From Candidatus Pelagisphaera phototrophica (GTDB taxonomy: Bacteria; Verrucomicrobiota; Verrucomicrobiia; Opitutales; Opitutaceae), in assembly GCF_014529625.1 (NCBI RefSeq), contig NZ_CP076039.1:1674001-1738000 (forward strand): DNA of 64,000 nucleotides, in the 5' to 3' direction. Shown in pieces: positions 29,010 to 37,977 of this stretch. Within the stretch, counting starts at the first letter, position 1. The number at the start of each line of letters is the position of its first letter. The notes under the pieces are model-generated. The model searched no databases. It was not told where the DNA came from and saw nothing but the letters and a program-made list of their open reading frames with translations. The position numbers and the translations under genes are program-made.

Positions 29010-29984
29010 CTATACTGGTGATATGACCGTCACCTTGTCTTTTCCGATAACGAAGCGGGTCAAGTAGGCCCCAATCGCCACAGGGCCACTGTAAGTGGTC
29101 TTTAGGCGGGCCGAAATATCATTCAAAGTCGGTGGTTTGATTTGCCCGTTCGTTAGCGTGACGAAGTGGTGGAGGGCAGCAATTTTTTGCTGAGCCTGCT
29201 CAAAGATACGACCGACATCTTCCGGTACGGTATGGTGGTTAAGGATGGTTCTCCAGGCTAATCTCGATTCCAGCAGTTCAGGCTTGGCGGCACCAACGGC
29301 ATGGATAAGTAGGTCCGTGCCTTTGGCCGCCTCTGCTAAGGGCGGATGGTATTTGGTATCCCCGGATATTACAACGGATCGGCCATCGTAATCCAATCGG
29401 TAGCCAAAAGCGGGCTTAATGAGTTCGCCGCGGTTGACTTCAATGGCAGTGACTTGGACGCCCTCTTGATCGTTGATGAGACCGGGTTGGATTTCTGCCG
29501 TATTGGGGGTCACGTTTTCTTCGGAGAACCCCTGGTCTTTGACTCGGATGTCAACGTCCCCTTGGTAGGCGAACCGTATATGATGCATCATGGACTTAGT
29601 GCCTTTGGGGCCCCAGACGTTGAAGTTTCCTTTCTAGCCGCCAAAAGGAGAGCATAGCCAACCGGTCAATAAAAGGTCCGGAATGCCGACGACGTGGTCT
29701 GAATGCAAATGCGTTACAAAAAGGCCGGTAACACGCCCCAAGGGAATCTTCAATTGCCACAAGCGCTGGGTAACGCCGCGGCCGGCATCGACCAGAAGAT
29801 ACTTTTCACCGGCTTTGATGAGCGTTGCGGGACCGAAACGATGAATGGATGGTGGTGATCCCACACCCAGCATTATGACTTCAAAATCCGCTTCATCACT
29901 GGCCTGCCCGTTAAGGCAGGGTACCATGAGAGATACGAGTAGAGCAGCGCTTGCTAAGAGCCTCTTTGTGGTTTTTGTTGGCAT
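29010..29984 (-). pseudogene. MBL-fold metallohydrolase interrupted by in-frame TAG
   Basis: The two halves are in the same frame. The first has a signal peptide (MPTKTTKRLLASAALLVSLM, LNGQA), the metallo-beta-lactamase core GVGSPPS, LLVDAGRG and the zinc motif H-L-H-S-D-H (His92 to His97), ending LTGWLCSPFGG then TAG (29634-29636). The second resumes at once with KGNFNVWGPKGTKSMM, then YDGRSVVISGDTKYHP (metal-binding Asp) and NHHTVPEDVG (metal-binding His). All zinc-ligand motifs survive, so this is a single nonsense change in an otherwise full-length 324-residue gene. It resembles the secreted MBL hydrolases related to RNase Z/arylsulfatase-type enzymes. Read-through or sequencing error could still give active protein. 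Confidence 0.85.
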
Positions 29985-30091
29985 AAGATTCGGCTATGTT
30001 TTTAAGTATAATTTATTGTCTCCCATCTAATCTCTCGGGTTCTTCCCCAACAAACTCAGAACAATTGAAATTTCCATCAACAACAAAGGCC

Positions 30092-30955
30092 ATGGCGACT
30101 CTCTTAGAGCTCATGTTAGTAGCCTGTTTCTTGTCCGCTCGTTCGGAAGCAACGGAAGAGGAGGAGTTGCTCGCCCGAGGCGACTACCTCGTGAATAGTA
30201 TCGTGGCCTGCGGAAACTGCCATACGCCGCGGGGTGACGATCATAAACCCATTGCCGAAATGCATTTGGCGGGCGCGTTTCAGGTCGATAGGGCAGAGTT
30301 CACTGCTTACTCGCCGAATATCACACCGGACCACGAAACAGGTATCGGTGCTTGGAGTGACGAAGAGATTATACGGGCCATTCGTGAGGGCGTGCGTCCT
30401 GATGGTACGGTAATCGGCCCTCCTATGCCAATACGTGTCTATCGCGAGATGTCTGACACCGATGTTAGAGCGATCGTAGCCTATCTGCGAACGATCGCTC
30501 CCGTGCGAAATAGCGTGCCCCGTTCCGAGTACAATATTCCCCTACCTGAGTCCTATGGACCACCTGTGGATGCCGTGCCAGATGTCCCTCGAGAGGACAC
30601 GGTTGCCTACGGAGCTTATGTGTCTAACGCTTTGGGGCATTGCATGGAGTGTCACACGCCGCTGGTCAAAGGCGCTCCGGACCTAAGCCGAACCGGCTTG
30701 GGCGGAAATGTGTTTGTGAAGCCACATGGTATAGAACTCGTCGCCGTTTCGGCTAACATTTCGCCCCATCCCGAGCAGGGAATCGGAGCATGGACGGATG
30801 ACGAAATAAAAAGGGCGATCACTCAGGCGACGAGCCGCGATGGGCGGCCATTGCAGCCGGCAATGCCCTTCTACTTCTATGAGAAAGTCTCTGACGAGGA
30901 CTTGGAAGCGATCATCGCCTACCTGCGGTCGATACCACCCCAGGCAATCGAATAA
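30092..30955 (+). CDS. Dihaem cytochrome c
   Basis: A 287-residue periplasmic protein with two c-type haem sites, C-G-N-C-H (Cys40-His44) and C-M-E-C-H (Cys184-His188), each in a class I cytochrome c domain and each followed by a SPNITPD/SANISPH block, a GIGAW(S/T)D(E/D)EI helix and a P-M-P sixth-ligand region (about residues 111-113 and 262-264). This matches cytochrome subunits of membrane-bound alcohol/aldehyde dehydrogenases and other electron-transfer dihaem proteins. The ATG at 30092 gives a hydrophobic signal (LLELMLVACFLSARSEA); the longer frame from 29996 overlaps the upstream gene's promoter region. It is divergent from the MBL gene; no dehydrogenase is adjacent, so its donor is unknown. 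Confidence 0.9.
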   Translation: MATLLELMLVACFLSARSEATEEEELLARGDYLVNSIVACGNCHTPRGDDHKPIAEMHLAGAFQVDRAEFTAYSPNITPDHETGIGAWSDEEIIRAIREGVRPDGTVIGPPMPIRVYREMSDTDVRAIVAYLRTIAPVRNSVPRSEYNIPLPESYGPPVDAVPDVPREDTVAYGAYVSNALGHCMECHTPLVKGAPDLSRTGLGGNVFVKPHGIELVAVSANISPHPEQGIGAWTDDEIKRAITQATSRDGRPLQPAMPFYFYEKVSDEDLEAIIAYLRSIPPQAIE

Positions 30956-31112
30956 ATCAGTGCCGGTTGCTTTTGGCTCCAGCTAGTTAGTGGTTGTTTG
31001 GAACCCCAGAATCGATTGTATGCTGGCTTCTTCTAATGAGTTCCCATTGGGCTCATGGAAATCAGAACCACAATCCCTAAATTCATACGCCACATTTGCC
31101 CGCACAATACCC

Positions 31113-32597
31113 ATGAAATTAATAATTCCGTTACTGCTTTCCATTTTCTGCTTTCAACTGGTAGCTACTAGTAAACCTAACTTTCTTTTCATCGTATCCG
31201 ATGATCTGAACACTCGTATCGGGCCTTATGCCGACGCTTCGCTCAAGATCCATACCCCCGCCCTTGACCGTTTAGCCACTGAGGGAGTTAGTTTTAAACG
31301 TGCGTATTGCCAGTATCCAGTTTGTGGACCTTCTCGAGCTGCTTTTATGAGTGGGATGTATCCAGAAACAAATGGGGTTACAAACAATTCCTTCGAAACG
31401 GGCAATCATAAAATCGCCTCCCCAGACCTGGCCGATCACCCGACATTCGCGGGCTTCCTTCGGGAAAACAACTACTATACCGCACGTGTGTCCAAGATTT
31501 TCCATATGGGGGTTCCTGGTGGCATTGAACGCGGAGAAGCGGGATCGGACGACCCTGATTCGTGGGACTTTGCCGCTAATATAATGGCTCCGGAGACACT
31601 GACACCTGGCGAGCTGGAAAACCTTTCGCGGGGATTGCACTATGGCTCCCGCTTTGCCCGTATGATCTTACCCGACGATATGGATTTTACCCAGGCAGAT
31701 GTTTTGGCCACCAATCAAGCCATAGCCATCCTCGAAAACCGTGCTAACCCAAAGCCAGAGGGCGCTACCAATCGTACCAAGTTCAAGGAGGAGGATCCCT
31801 TCTTCCTCGCGGTGGGTCTGGTCCGTCCGCATGTGCCCCTTATCGCTCCGGAACGACATTTCGCCCACTATCCGGATGATGAGGTCGTGCTGTCTAGCGA
31901 TACGCTGGCAGACCTGGAAGACGTTCCCGAGCGGGCTGCTTCAACCAGCAATCAACGGCGTTACCAGATGAACCGGGAGGAGCAAAAAAAGTCCATCTCT
32001 GCCTATCACGCCAGTATCAGCTTTATGGATGAACAGGTGGGCCGACTCCTGGATACTCTTGACCGACTGGAACTCCGCCATGATACGGTCGTGGTGTTTA
32101 TTTCCGATCATGGGTTCAATCTGGGTGAGCACACCGCATGGCAAAAGAGTAGCCTTTGGGAGGAAAGCGTTCGGGTGCCCTTTATCGTCTCGGTTCCCGG
32201 CATGCAAACGGCGGGTCAACGCAGCGAGGCCATTGTTGAGCTAAACGACCTTTATCCTACAATACTAGAACTGGCTGGATTCGCGAACGAAGCCCCTGAC
32301 ATTCTACAGGGAGAAAGTCTGGTGCCATTGCTGAAGGATCCACAAACGTTCGATGCCAGCGATTATGCCTACACGATCGTCGGTCAAGATGGCGCTTCTA
32401 TCCGCACGGACCGATGGCGCTACAGTCGCTGGGGCGAGGAGGTCGAAGGCAGCAACGAAGAACTCTACGATCATCAACGGGATCCACGAGAAAACGATAA
32501 CTTGGCTCGGAATCCAGCCCACGCTGAAGAACTGAAACAGCTCCGCAGCCAATTTGAATCCGCTCGTGTCCTGGCCAGACAAAAGCCAAAGGGCTGA
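31113..32597 (+). CDS. Sulfatase, iduronate-2-sulfatase-like
   Basis: A 494-residue secreted sulfatase. The ATG at 31113 (MKLIIPLLLSIFCFQLVATS) gives a clean signal peptide; the longer frame from 30990 adds 41 unrelated residues. Metal ligands lie in FIVSDDLNTRIG, the formylglycine motif is C-G-P-S-R (Cys71 to Arg75), and the IDS-type blocks FFLAVGLVRPHVPLIAP and VFISDHGFNLGEHTAWQKSS are intact, as is the terminal ELYDHQRDPRENDNLA. Human-type iduronate-2-sulfatase removes 2-O-sulfates from uronic acids; the bacterial relatives act on varied marine glycans. A tiny reverse-strand sulfatase remnant follows directly downstream. Confidence 0.94.
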   Translation: MKLIIPLLLSIFCFQLVATSKPNFLFIVSDDLNTRIGPYADASLKIHTPALDRLATEGVSFKRAYCQYPVCGPSRAAFMSGMYPETNGVTNNSFETGNHKIASPDLADHPTFAGFLRENNYYTARVSKIFHMGVPGGIERGEAGSDDPDSWDFAANIMAPETLTPGELENLSRGLHYGSRFARMILPDDMDFTQADVLATNQAIAILENRANPKPEGATNRTKFKEEDPFFLAVGLVRPHVPLIAPERHFAHYPDDEVVLSSDTLADLEDVPERAASTSNQRRYQMNREEQKKSISAYHASISFMDEQVGRLLDTLDRLELRHDTVVVFISDHGFNLGEHTAWQKSSLWEESVRVPFIVSVPGMQTAGQRSEAIVELNDLYPTILELAGFANEAPDILQGESLVPLLKDPQTFDASDYAYTIVGQDGASIRTDRWRYSRWGEEVEGSNEELYDHQRDPRENDNLARNPAHAEELKQLRSQFESARVLARQKPKG

Positions 32598-32605
32598 TTA
32601 AGGAG

Positions 32606-32671
32606 ATTCCTGAATACACGTGAGCTAGAGGCGAGGCGATCGATGTGCGGCGTATTCATCCATGTAACGCC
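32606..32671 (-). pseudogene. Tiny sulfatase N-terminal remnant
   Basis: On the minus strand a 22-codon stretch reads GVTWMNTPHIDRLASSSRVF, the helix that precedes the active site in almost all family S1 sulfatases (TPHIDRLA-x-x-x-x-x-F). Nothing recognisable flanks it on either side. It is too short to be certain, but the motif is highly characteristic and suggests an almost erased sulfatase gene, adjacent to an intact one. Confidence 0.5.
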
Positions 32672-32869
32672 CTAGTAATTGATCCAGGGCCGAAAATCAT
32701 CTACCGCGATGAAAGGCACGCTGCGTCTTGATTGTGGATCACCTCGAGCGAAAACGAGCGACAATCGGCAGGTGAAGAAGGTGAGGGTGGTTTTCAACTT
32801 TTAAGTCTAGGAAAATTGAAGACTTAGTGTAGGCGGAATGATAAATCTCGCGTCAAAGATTTGTCTTCC

Positions 32870-34321
32870 CTAAAGACAGCCGTCTGTATTCGTTTTTTTT
32901 GCCGATGGCGGAGTGGCTTTGGCGTCTGTCTCAACGGGTGCTTGCCCAATATTCAAATACGCCCAAAGTACCGCAAAAAGGGGTGTTAGCAGATTGAAGA
33001 AAGCGTAAGGTAAGTAAGCAAACGGATTGACCAGCAGCACACTCATCATAGTAGCGCCACACGTATTCCATGGCACAAGAGGCGAGCTGAGCGTCCCCGC
33101 GTCTTCAACGGTTCGAGACAAGTTTTTTGGGTGGAGTTTCCGTCGCTGATAGGCCTCGCTGTACATGCGTCCTGGCACAATGATTGAAAGGTACTGATCG
33201 GGTGCCACGATATTGGTGGCAAAGCAGGTTCCTACGGTAGCGGTAACCAGAGCTCCGGTGCTGTGAACGCCCTTCAAAATAGCCGCAGCGACACTCTCGA
33301 GCATGCGGCTTCCTTCCATGATGCCTCCCAGGCTCAAAGCACAGAGTATTAGGGAAACGGTCCACATCATCTTGTCGAGTCCACCGCCTGACAGCAATTC
33401 GTCGATCGACGTCTCACCAGTTGAAGACTCGTATCCGTAATGCATGACATTGACTAGGTCAGCAATGTCAGCCTTTTGCAGAGCTATTGCAATTATTGCT
33501 CCAGCTCCCACAGCCGCGGCGAGGGCGGGAAGTGCACTGAGACGCATTATACTCATGACAATGACCACTACTGGTGGAAGAAGTAAGAGGGGGCTTAAGT
33601 GAAATTGAGAAGAAAGCACGGTTTGCATTTCCTGAACTTCCATTGTCGAAACGTCAGACTGACTCGCTGAGTAACCGATAATAGAATACAATATGAGTGA
33701 TAATAAAAAGGCGGGGGCAGTGGTGTAAGCCATGTGCCGAATGTGGTCGAATAGTTCCACACCGGTTACGGCTGGAGCCAGATTCGTGGAATCACTAAGA
33801 GGGGACATCTTGTCGCCGAAGTACGCTCCTGATACGATGGCTCCCGCCACCATGGCGGGGGGCATGGCCAACCCATTTCCTACGCCCATTAAAGCCACTC
33901 CCACAGTGCTTGCAGTTGTCCAGGAACTGCCCGTTGAGAGGGAAATCACGGTGCAAATCACGCAGGTAGCGGGCAAAAAGACTTTCGGGTTGAGAAGCTC
34001 TAGCCCAAGCGAGATCAAATACGGCACCACTCCTGCGATCATCCAGACCGCAATGAGCATGCCGATCACCATCAAGATGATGATCGCTTTAGTTCCGACT
34101 GCGATACCATGTAGCATTCCTTTTTCGAGAGCTGACCAGGGAGCTCCGTTTAAGCGGGCAACCAGTGCCGTAACGATTGCTGTCAAAGCTAGCGGAATAT
34201 GCGGGTCTTTCCCGAAAACGAGAATGGTAATTCCCATGGAAGCGAGCAGGAAGGCGATCGGAATCAGAGGAATCCAAAGCGGTGGTACTGGGATAAGTGG
34301 GTCGTTACGAGGGGTGCTCAT
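32870..34321 (-). CDS. NhaC-family Na+/H+ antiporter
   Basis: A 483-residue membrane protein with about 11-12 hydrophobic segments. Family landmarks are the STGSSWTTASTVGVALMGVG segment, GAIVSGAYFGDKMSPLSDST followed by NLA, which lines the ion path, and the late VAPDQYLSIIVPGRMYSEAY segment. It matches NhaC-type sodium/proton (or malate-type) antiporters, consistent with a marine habitat. The start codon lies 2 bp after the stop of the P1 peptidase gene upstream, so the two are almost certainly one transcript and perhaps translationally coupled. The pairing suggests that it could instead exchange an amino-acid or peptide product of the peptidase; that is inference. Confidence 0.92.
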   Translation of the reverse strand: MSTPRNDPLIPVPPLWIPLIPIAFLLASMGITILVFGKDPHIPLALTAIVTALVARLNGAPWSALEKGMLHGIAVGTKAIIILMVIGMLIAVWMIAGVVPYLISLGLELLNPKVFLPATCVICTVISLSTGSSWTTASTVGVALMGVGNGLAMPPAMVAGAIVSGAYFGDKMSPLSDSTNLAPAVTGVELFDHIRHMAYTTAPAFLLSLILYSIIGYSASQSDVSTMEVQEMQTVLSSQFHLSPLLLLPPVVVIVMSIMRLSALPALAAAVGAGAIIAIALQKADIADLVNVMHYGYESSTGETSIDELLSGGGLDKMMWTVSLILCALSLGGIMEGSRMLESVAAAILKGVHSTGALVTATVGTCFATNIVAPDQYLSIIVPGRMYSEAYQRRKLHPKNLSRTVEDAGTLSSPLVPWNTCGATMMSVLLVNPFAYLPYAFFNLLTPLFAVLWAYLNIGQAPVETDAKATPPSAKKTNTDGCL

Positions 34322-34323
34322 GG

Positions 34324-35469
34324 CTAGTTGACTCCCAGCGCTTCCGCGACCCGCTGCATGGGCAAGGCGTGGATGACGGTACCATTAATCCCCTCCATAG
34401 TTTCCGCAGCGGTGAGCGCGTTCAAAATAGCCTCTTCGGTTGCTTGGATCGTCGCCTGGAATAATTGGTCGATCGAAGCATTGTCCAGCATGGTAACCCG
34501 GTGTAGTTCCTCGTTTTCGGTTTCTTCGATTACCGCGGTGCTAAATGCGAGGAAGAAGTCGCCAGAAGAGTTTGCTCCATAACCCCCAGTGCGCCCGATG
34601 CCAAGAGGAACGCGCCGGCACAAGCGCTTTAGCTGATGTGGTAGTAATGGCGCGTCAGTCGCTATCACGACCAGAATGGAGTTACCTTCGCCGGACTGTG
34701 GTGATGAATGGATTTCTGGCATTAAATCGTTGAATCGCAGCCCTACTCGAACCCCTGCGATGGTCAGATCTTCGCGCCGACCATAGTTGGCTTGGACAAT
34801 CGCCCCGATTGTGTATCCACTTTTTGTAATACGTGAAGCGGTACCGATACCGCTCTTAAACTGATGGCATACCATCCCGGTTCCACCGCCAACATTGCCT
34901 TCCGCGATCGGCCCACCTTGGGCGGCATCCAGAGCCTCTAAGACATGCTTTCGCTTGACGTGGTGGCCATGAATGTCGTTGAGGCGACCGTCCCACGTTT
35001 CCCCAACGACGGGCAAAGAGGCCCATCCTGTTTCGGTGTCCGAATTATGAAAGCTCCTGGCTCGTCGCCAGTGAATGGATGCTTCGTAGACAGCGCCCAC
35101 ACTGTGTGTATTGGTGAAGAGAATCGGCTCTTCCAGAAATCCGGACTCGTCGATCCAGGCAGTTCCAGTCATCTCTCCATTGCCGTTGAGACTCGAGTAG
35201 GAAGCGAAGACGGGCCGATAGTCATGGCCCGTTGGCAGGATTGCGGTCACCCCAGTTCGAACGGGGCCTTTGCCGATTCTTAGGCTTCCAGAACCTTTCA
35301 CGATCGTGGCGTGTCCGACCGCGACTCCCGATACGTCGGTGATTGCATTGAACTTGCCTGGAACGCCCTCAAAAGGAATGCCCCAATCACGGGCCCGTTT
35401 AGCGTTTGCGAAGCCTAGTTGGGCCACGAGAAAGATTGTGAGTACACTGGTTATCAATGATCTTATCAT
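34324..35469 (-). CDS. P1-family (DmpA/BapA) aminopeptidase, secreted
   Basis: A 381-residue Ntn-fold peptidase with a signal peptide (MIRSLITSVLTIFLVAQLGF to ANA). The start at 35469 is preferred to the longer frame at 35514 because it begins the signal. P1-family blocks are ITDVSGVAVGHATIVKG, GNGEMTGTAWIDESG, TNTHSVGAVYEASIHW and EGNVGGGTGMVCHQFKSG. The autocleavage site is in the segment GGYGANSSGDFFLAFST: cleavage at Asn|Ser would free the Ser nucleophile, as in beta-aminopeptidase BapA (DmpA has Gly|Ser). Members release N-terminal D-, L- or beta-amino acids. It is the first gene of an operon with NhaC 2 bp downstream. Confidence 0.92.
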   Translation of the reverse strand: MIRSLITSVLTIFLVAQLGFANAKRARDWGIPFEGVPGKFNAITDVSGVAVGHATIVKGSGSLRIGKGPVRTGVTAILPTGHDYRPVFASYSSLNGNGEMTGTAWIDESGFLEEPILFTNTHSVGAVYEASIHWRRARSFHNSDTETGWASLPVVGETWDGRLNDIHGHHVKRKHVLEALDAAQGGPIAEGNVGGGTGMVCHQFKSGIGTASRITKSGYTIGAIVQANYGRREDLTIAGVRVGLRFNDLMPEIHSSPQSGEGNSILVVIATDAPLLPHQLKRLCRRVPLGIGRTGGYGANSSGDFFLAFSTAVIEETENEELHRVTMLDNASIDQLFQATIQATEEAILNALTAAETMEGINGTVIHALPMQRVAEALGVN

Positions 35470-36031
35470 ACCGATAGGATCCACGTTACAAATCCAACTC
35501 CCTGTGCCCAGCAAAATGTGTCCTTCGATAGTCTGAGTGAATCGAACTGTGTTCTCTTCGGATTCCAGGTTGGTGGACCCGCCTTCGCAATGGCTTTAGC
35601 GTTCACTAGGATTTCCTTCTTCAAAGCGATTCTCGAATAGGAGATGCGAATTAACTACCAGATTGAATCTGGATCACGGTTAAGTCGGAAGATGTAATTG
35701 TATAGGAAATACGAAGAATGGGAAGTGAATGATTTTGAGACAAGCCAAGGTAAGCAGGACGGTTTCAACCGCCTCTGCTTAAGGTGATAGGTTAATAGGC
35801 ACTCAGTACTGTACTTTAAGGAATAAACGTTTATGCTCTAAAGTGCAGGTTTACGTGAGATTTACTGATTGGAGAGTCGGGCTTAGAGTCATAAGTATAT
35901 GAGGATCGAGCCAGCCCTCCCTATCTTATTCTCCGACTCGCCTTGGCAGTCGGCAGGCTGTATTTCTTGAATCAATCACTTTTATCCTTTGGAGCACATG
36001 TCTCAGAGGCGACAAATAGTATTTTTTTGTG
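35470..36031. other. Gene-free stretch with a strong hairpin
   Basis: No coding frame is supported. A 31-base hairpin at 35751-35781 has a 7-bp outer stem (TAAGCAG/CTGCTTA), an internal loop and an inner stem (CGGT/ACCG). It may terminate the minus-strand sulfatase transcript or process the leader of the P1 peptidase-NhaC operon. The rest holds the promoter region of that operon, with no motif I can assign. Confidence 0.45.
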
Positions 36032-37453
36032 CTACTTGTTTTTAAATCGCTTTTCGATTTTTGCTTTGAGTTGAGCGACTATTTCCAGTTGATGGTCCGC
36101 GACGTTGCGGGTTTCACCTTCTAGAGTACGGTGATCGTAGAGCTCGATGTAGCCATCTGTATGAGCGATCATTCGATGTGTTTTAGTGCGTATGGTATGA
36201 CCATAGCCTCTGCTAAAATAACCGAAGGCGTCGTGTCCCGGGGTTTCGGGTTCCTCAAGTATGGGTTTCAGGGATACGCCGTCGACGTACTTCGCTTTCG
36301 GAATACCAGAGAGTTCGACGAGTGTCGGGAAAACGTCCACGGTTTCGACCATGGAATGACTTAGCTTGCCAGGACTGGGCATGCCTGGGTAGCTGATAAT
36401 AAGTGGTGAGCGGAGGGATTCCTCGAAGAGGGAGTGTTTGCCCCATATCGAATGTTCTCCCAAGTGCCATCCGTGATCACCCCAAAGGACAATAATAGTG
36501 TTATCGCGGATACCGAGAGAGTCGAGGCGATCGAGTAGGCGACCTACTTGTGCATCGGCATAGCTGACACAGGCCGCATAGTGTTTGCGGACTTGCAAAG
36601 AGTAGTCGGCATTGGTGTTGGGGTCCATGCCGTCACGCTTGTACTTATAAAATTCTCCCGACTTGTGCCAGGTTGTACGGCCCTTCGGTTTCCGAGGGTG
36701 AGGTACTTCCGGGAGTTCAGCGTCTGCGTAGAGATCCAGATATTTCTTGGGAGCACCGAAAGGCAAATGTGGTCGGAGGATGCCGAATGCCAGAAAGAAA
36801 GGCTTGTCGTTTTCCTTTGTTGCAAGGGATTCAAGCTGCTCGATTGCCTGGTCGGAGCTGATGCCATCCGGGTAGATATGGTCCGGACCCTCATAAGCTT
36901 GAAGTAGGTCCATCTGACTGGCGTCACCTCGAATTTCTCCATGGGCTTGTCCGTGCATCCAGCCTCTGGGGTGTTGCCAGGCACCGGCCCTAAGTAAGTG
37001 TCGATCCCAGGAAAGGGGCATTTCCGGAATGGTTTGATCGTCCCAATCGGGGCCTCCGCGACCGCCAGGGTGATGGGACACTTTTCCTACCGAGATTGTG
37101 CGATAGCCATTTTGACGAAACCAAGCGGGCATGCTAGGAGGAGAGGCATTTGCATTTCTGGCGAGGTCCTCCGCCCGATCAAACAGAGCCGTGTTGCTGG
37201 GACCGCCGTATGTTCCGGTTAGTAGTGTGTAGCGCGACGCACCGCAGGTGGGGGCTTGGACGTAATGCTTGTAGAAGGCGCGACCTTCCGCGGCGAGCCT
37301 ATCGATATTTGGAGAGTGGATGTAGTCGACCCCGTAGCAGTTTAATTCCGGTCTTAAGTCGTCTACGCAAATAAGGAGTACATTCGGCTTCTTTTCCGCA
37401 GCGAACAGACTGAGCGACGCGATTGCGACTAGTAGGGGTGGAAGGCATTTCAT
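36032..37453 (-). CDS. Sulfatase, iduronate-2-sulfatase-like, motif C-G-A-S-R
   Basis: A 473-residue secreted sulfatase. The ATG at 37453 ([20 protein letters not shown]) gives a normal signal peptide; the longer frame from 37591 reads out of frame through the esterase remnant upstream. Metal ligands are in [13 protein letters not shown], and the active-site motif is C-G-A-S-R (Cys70 to Arg74), with Ala in place of Pro, a variant known in iduronate-2-sulfatase-like bacterial enzymes. IDS-type blocks [20 protein letters not shown] and [20 protein letters not shown] are complete. Predicted to remove sulfate from a uronic-acid or similar sugar in a polysaccharide. Confidence 0.93.
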   Translation of the reverse strand: MKCLPPLLVAIASLSLFAAEKKPNVLLICVDDLRPELNCYGVDYIHSPNIDRLAAEGRAFYKHYVQAPTCGASRYTLLTGTYGGPSNTALFDRAEDLARNANASPPSMPAWFRQNGYRTISVGKVSHHPGGRGGPDWDDQTIPEMPLSWDRHLLRAGAWQHPRGWMHGQAHGEIRGDASQMDLLQAYEGPDHIYPDGISSDQAIEQLESLATKENDKPFFLAFGILRPHLPFGAPKKYLDLYADAELPEVPHPRKPKGRTTWHKSGEFYKYKRDGMDPNTNADYSLQVRKHYAACVSYADAQVGRLLDRLDSLGIRDNTIIVLWGDHGWHLGEHSIWGKHSLFEESLRSPLIISYPGMPSPGKLSHSMVETVDVFPTLVELSGIPKAKYVDGVSLKPILEEPETPGHDAFGYFSRGYGHTIRTKTHRMIAHTDGYIELYDHRTLEGETRNVADHQLEIVAQLKAKIEKRFKNK

Positions 37454-37544
37454 TGAATGGGAGCATTTGGAAGCAGAATCACATTTCAAGCCTGTATGCC
37501 GGCCGTACTCGTTTTGGGTGAATCGTGATGAACAGAACACTACT

Positions 37545-37799
37545 CTATAAATATCGATTTTGCTGGATTCGCTTCCCGCGACCGGCTTCACCGACTTTGG
37601 TTCGCTTGGATACTCCGGCTACGGAGAATTTGACGGAGGCTCCCGGCTCGCCCCAGCCCCAAACTGGGACCGGCATCTCGCGTTGCAAAACCATGTGCTC
37701 GGAAAACAGGGAGGCCAGCTCTAGCTGTGACGTTTCAGCTTGAACCTGAAGAGCCAATAACAGAGTGGTTAGGGCCCTGCAAAAATTCTTAAGCAGCAT
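37545..37799 (-). pseudogene. Sialate O-acetylesterase N-terminal remnant
   Basis: An 84-residue frame with a signal peptide (LLKNFCRALTTLLLALQVQA) followed by LASLFSEHMVLQREMPVPVW and [15 protein letters not shown], the typical first beta domain of secreted sialate O-acetylesterase (SGNH-type) proteins. Family resemblance ends after about 70 residues and the frame stops at 37545, whereas intact members have 450-650 residues. The catalytic Ser, Asp and His regions are missing. The truncated gene lies just upstream of a sulfatase on the same strand. Confidence 0.75.
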
Positions 37800-37977
37800 T
37801 TCGATACTCTTTAGTAATGAAGAGAAATTGCAAGTGACTCCCCGTTCCGACTGCCGCTCTGCCAGGAACTAGTTTGTGACATTAGAATTGGTTCTGACCG
37901 CGATTGTAAAGGATTGGAGGATACGATGAGCTTGCCCATTGACCCCAGTGAATGTTGTGCCATAGAGTTCCGTCCTA

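Noticed and set aside
37454-37591. N-terminal extension of the sulfatase at 36032
   Set aside because: It reads the sialate-esterase remnant in another frame; the signal peptide begins at 37453.
37885-37971. Short minus-strand frame reading LWHNIHWGQWASSSYPPILY
   Set aside because: Coding-like and perhaps a C-terminal remnant, but only about 28 codons long and not matched to a family I recognise.
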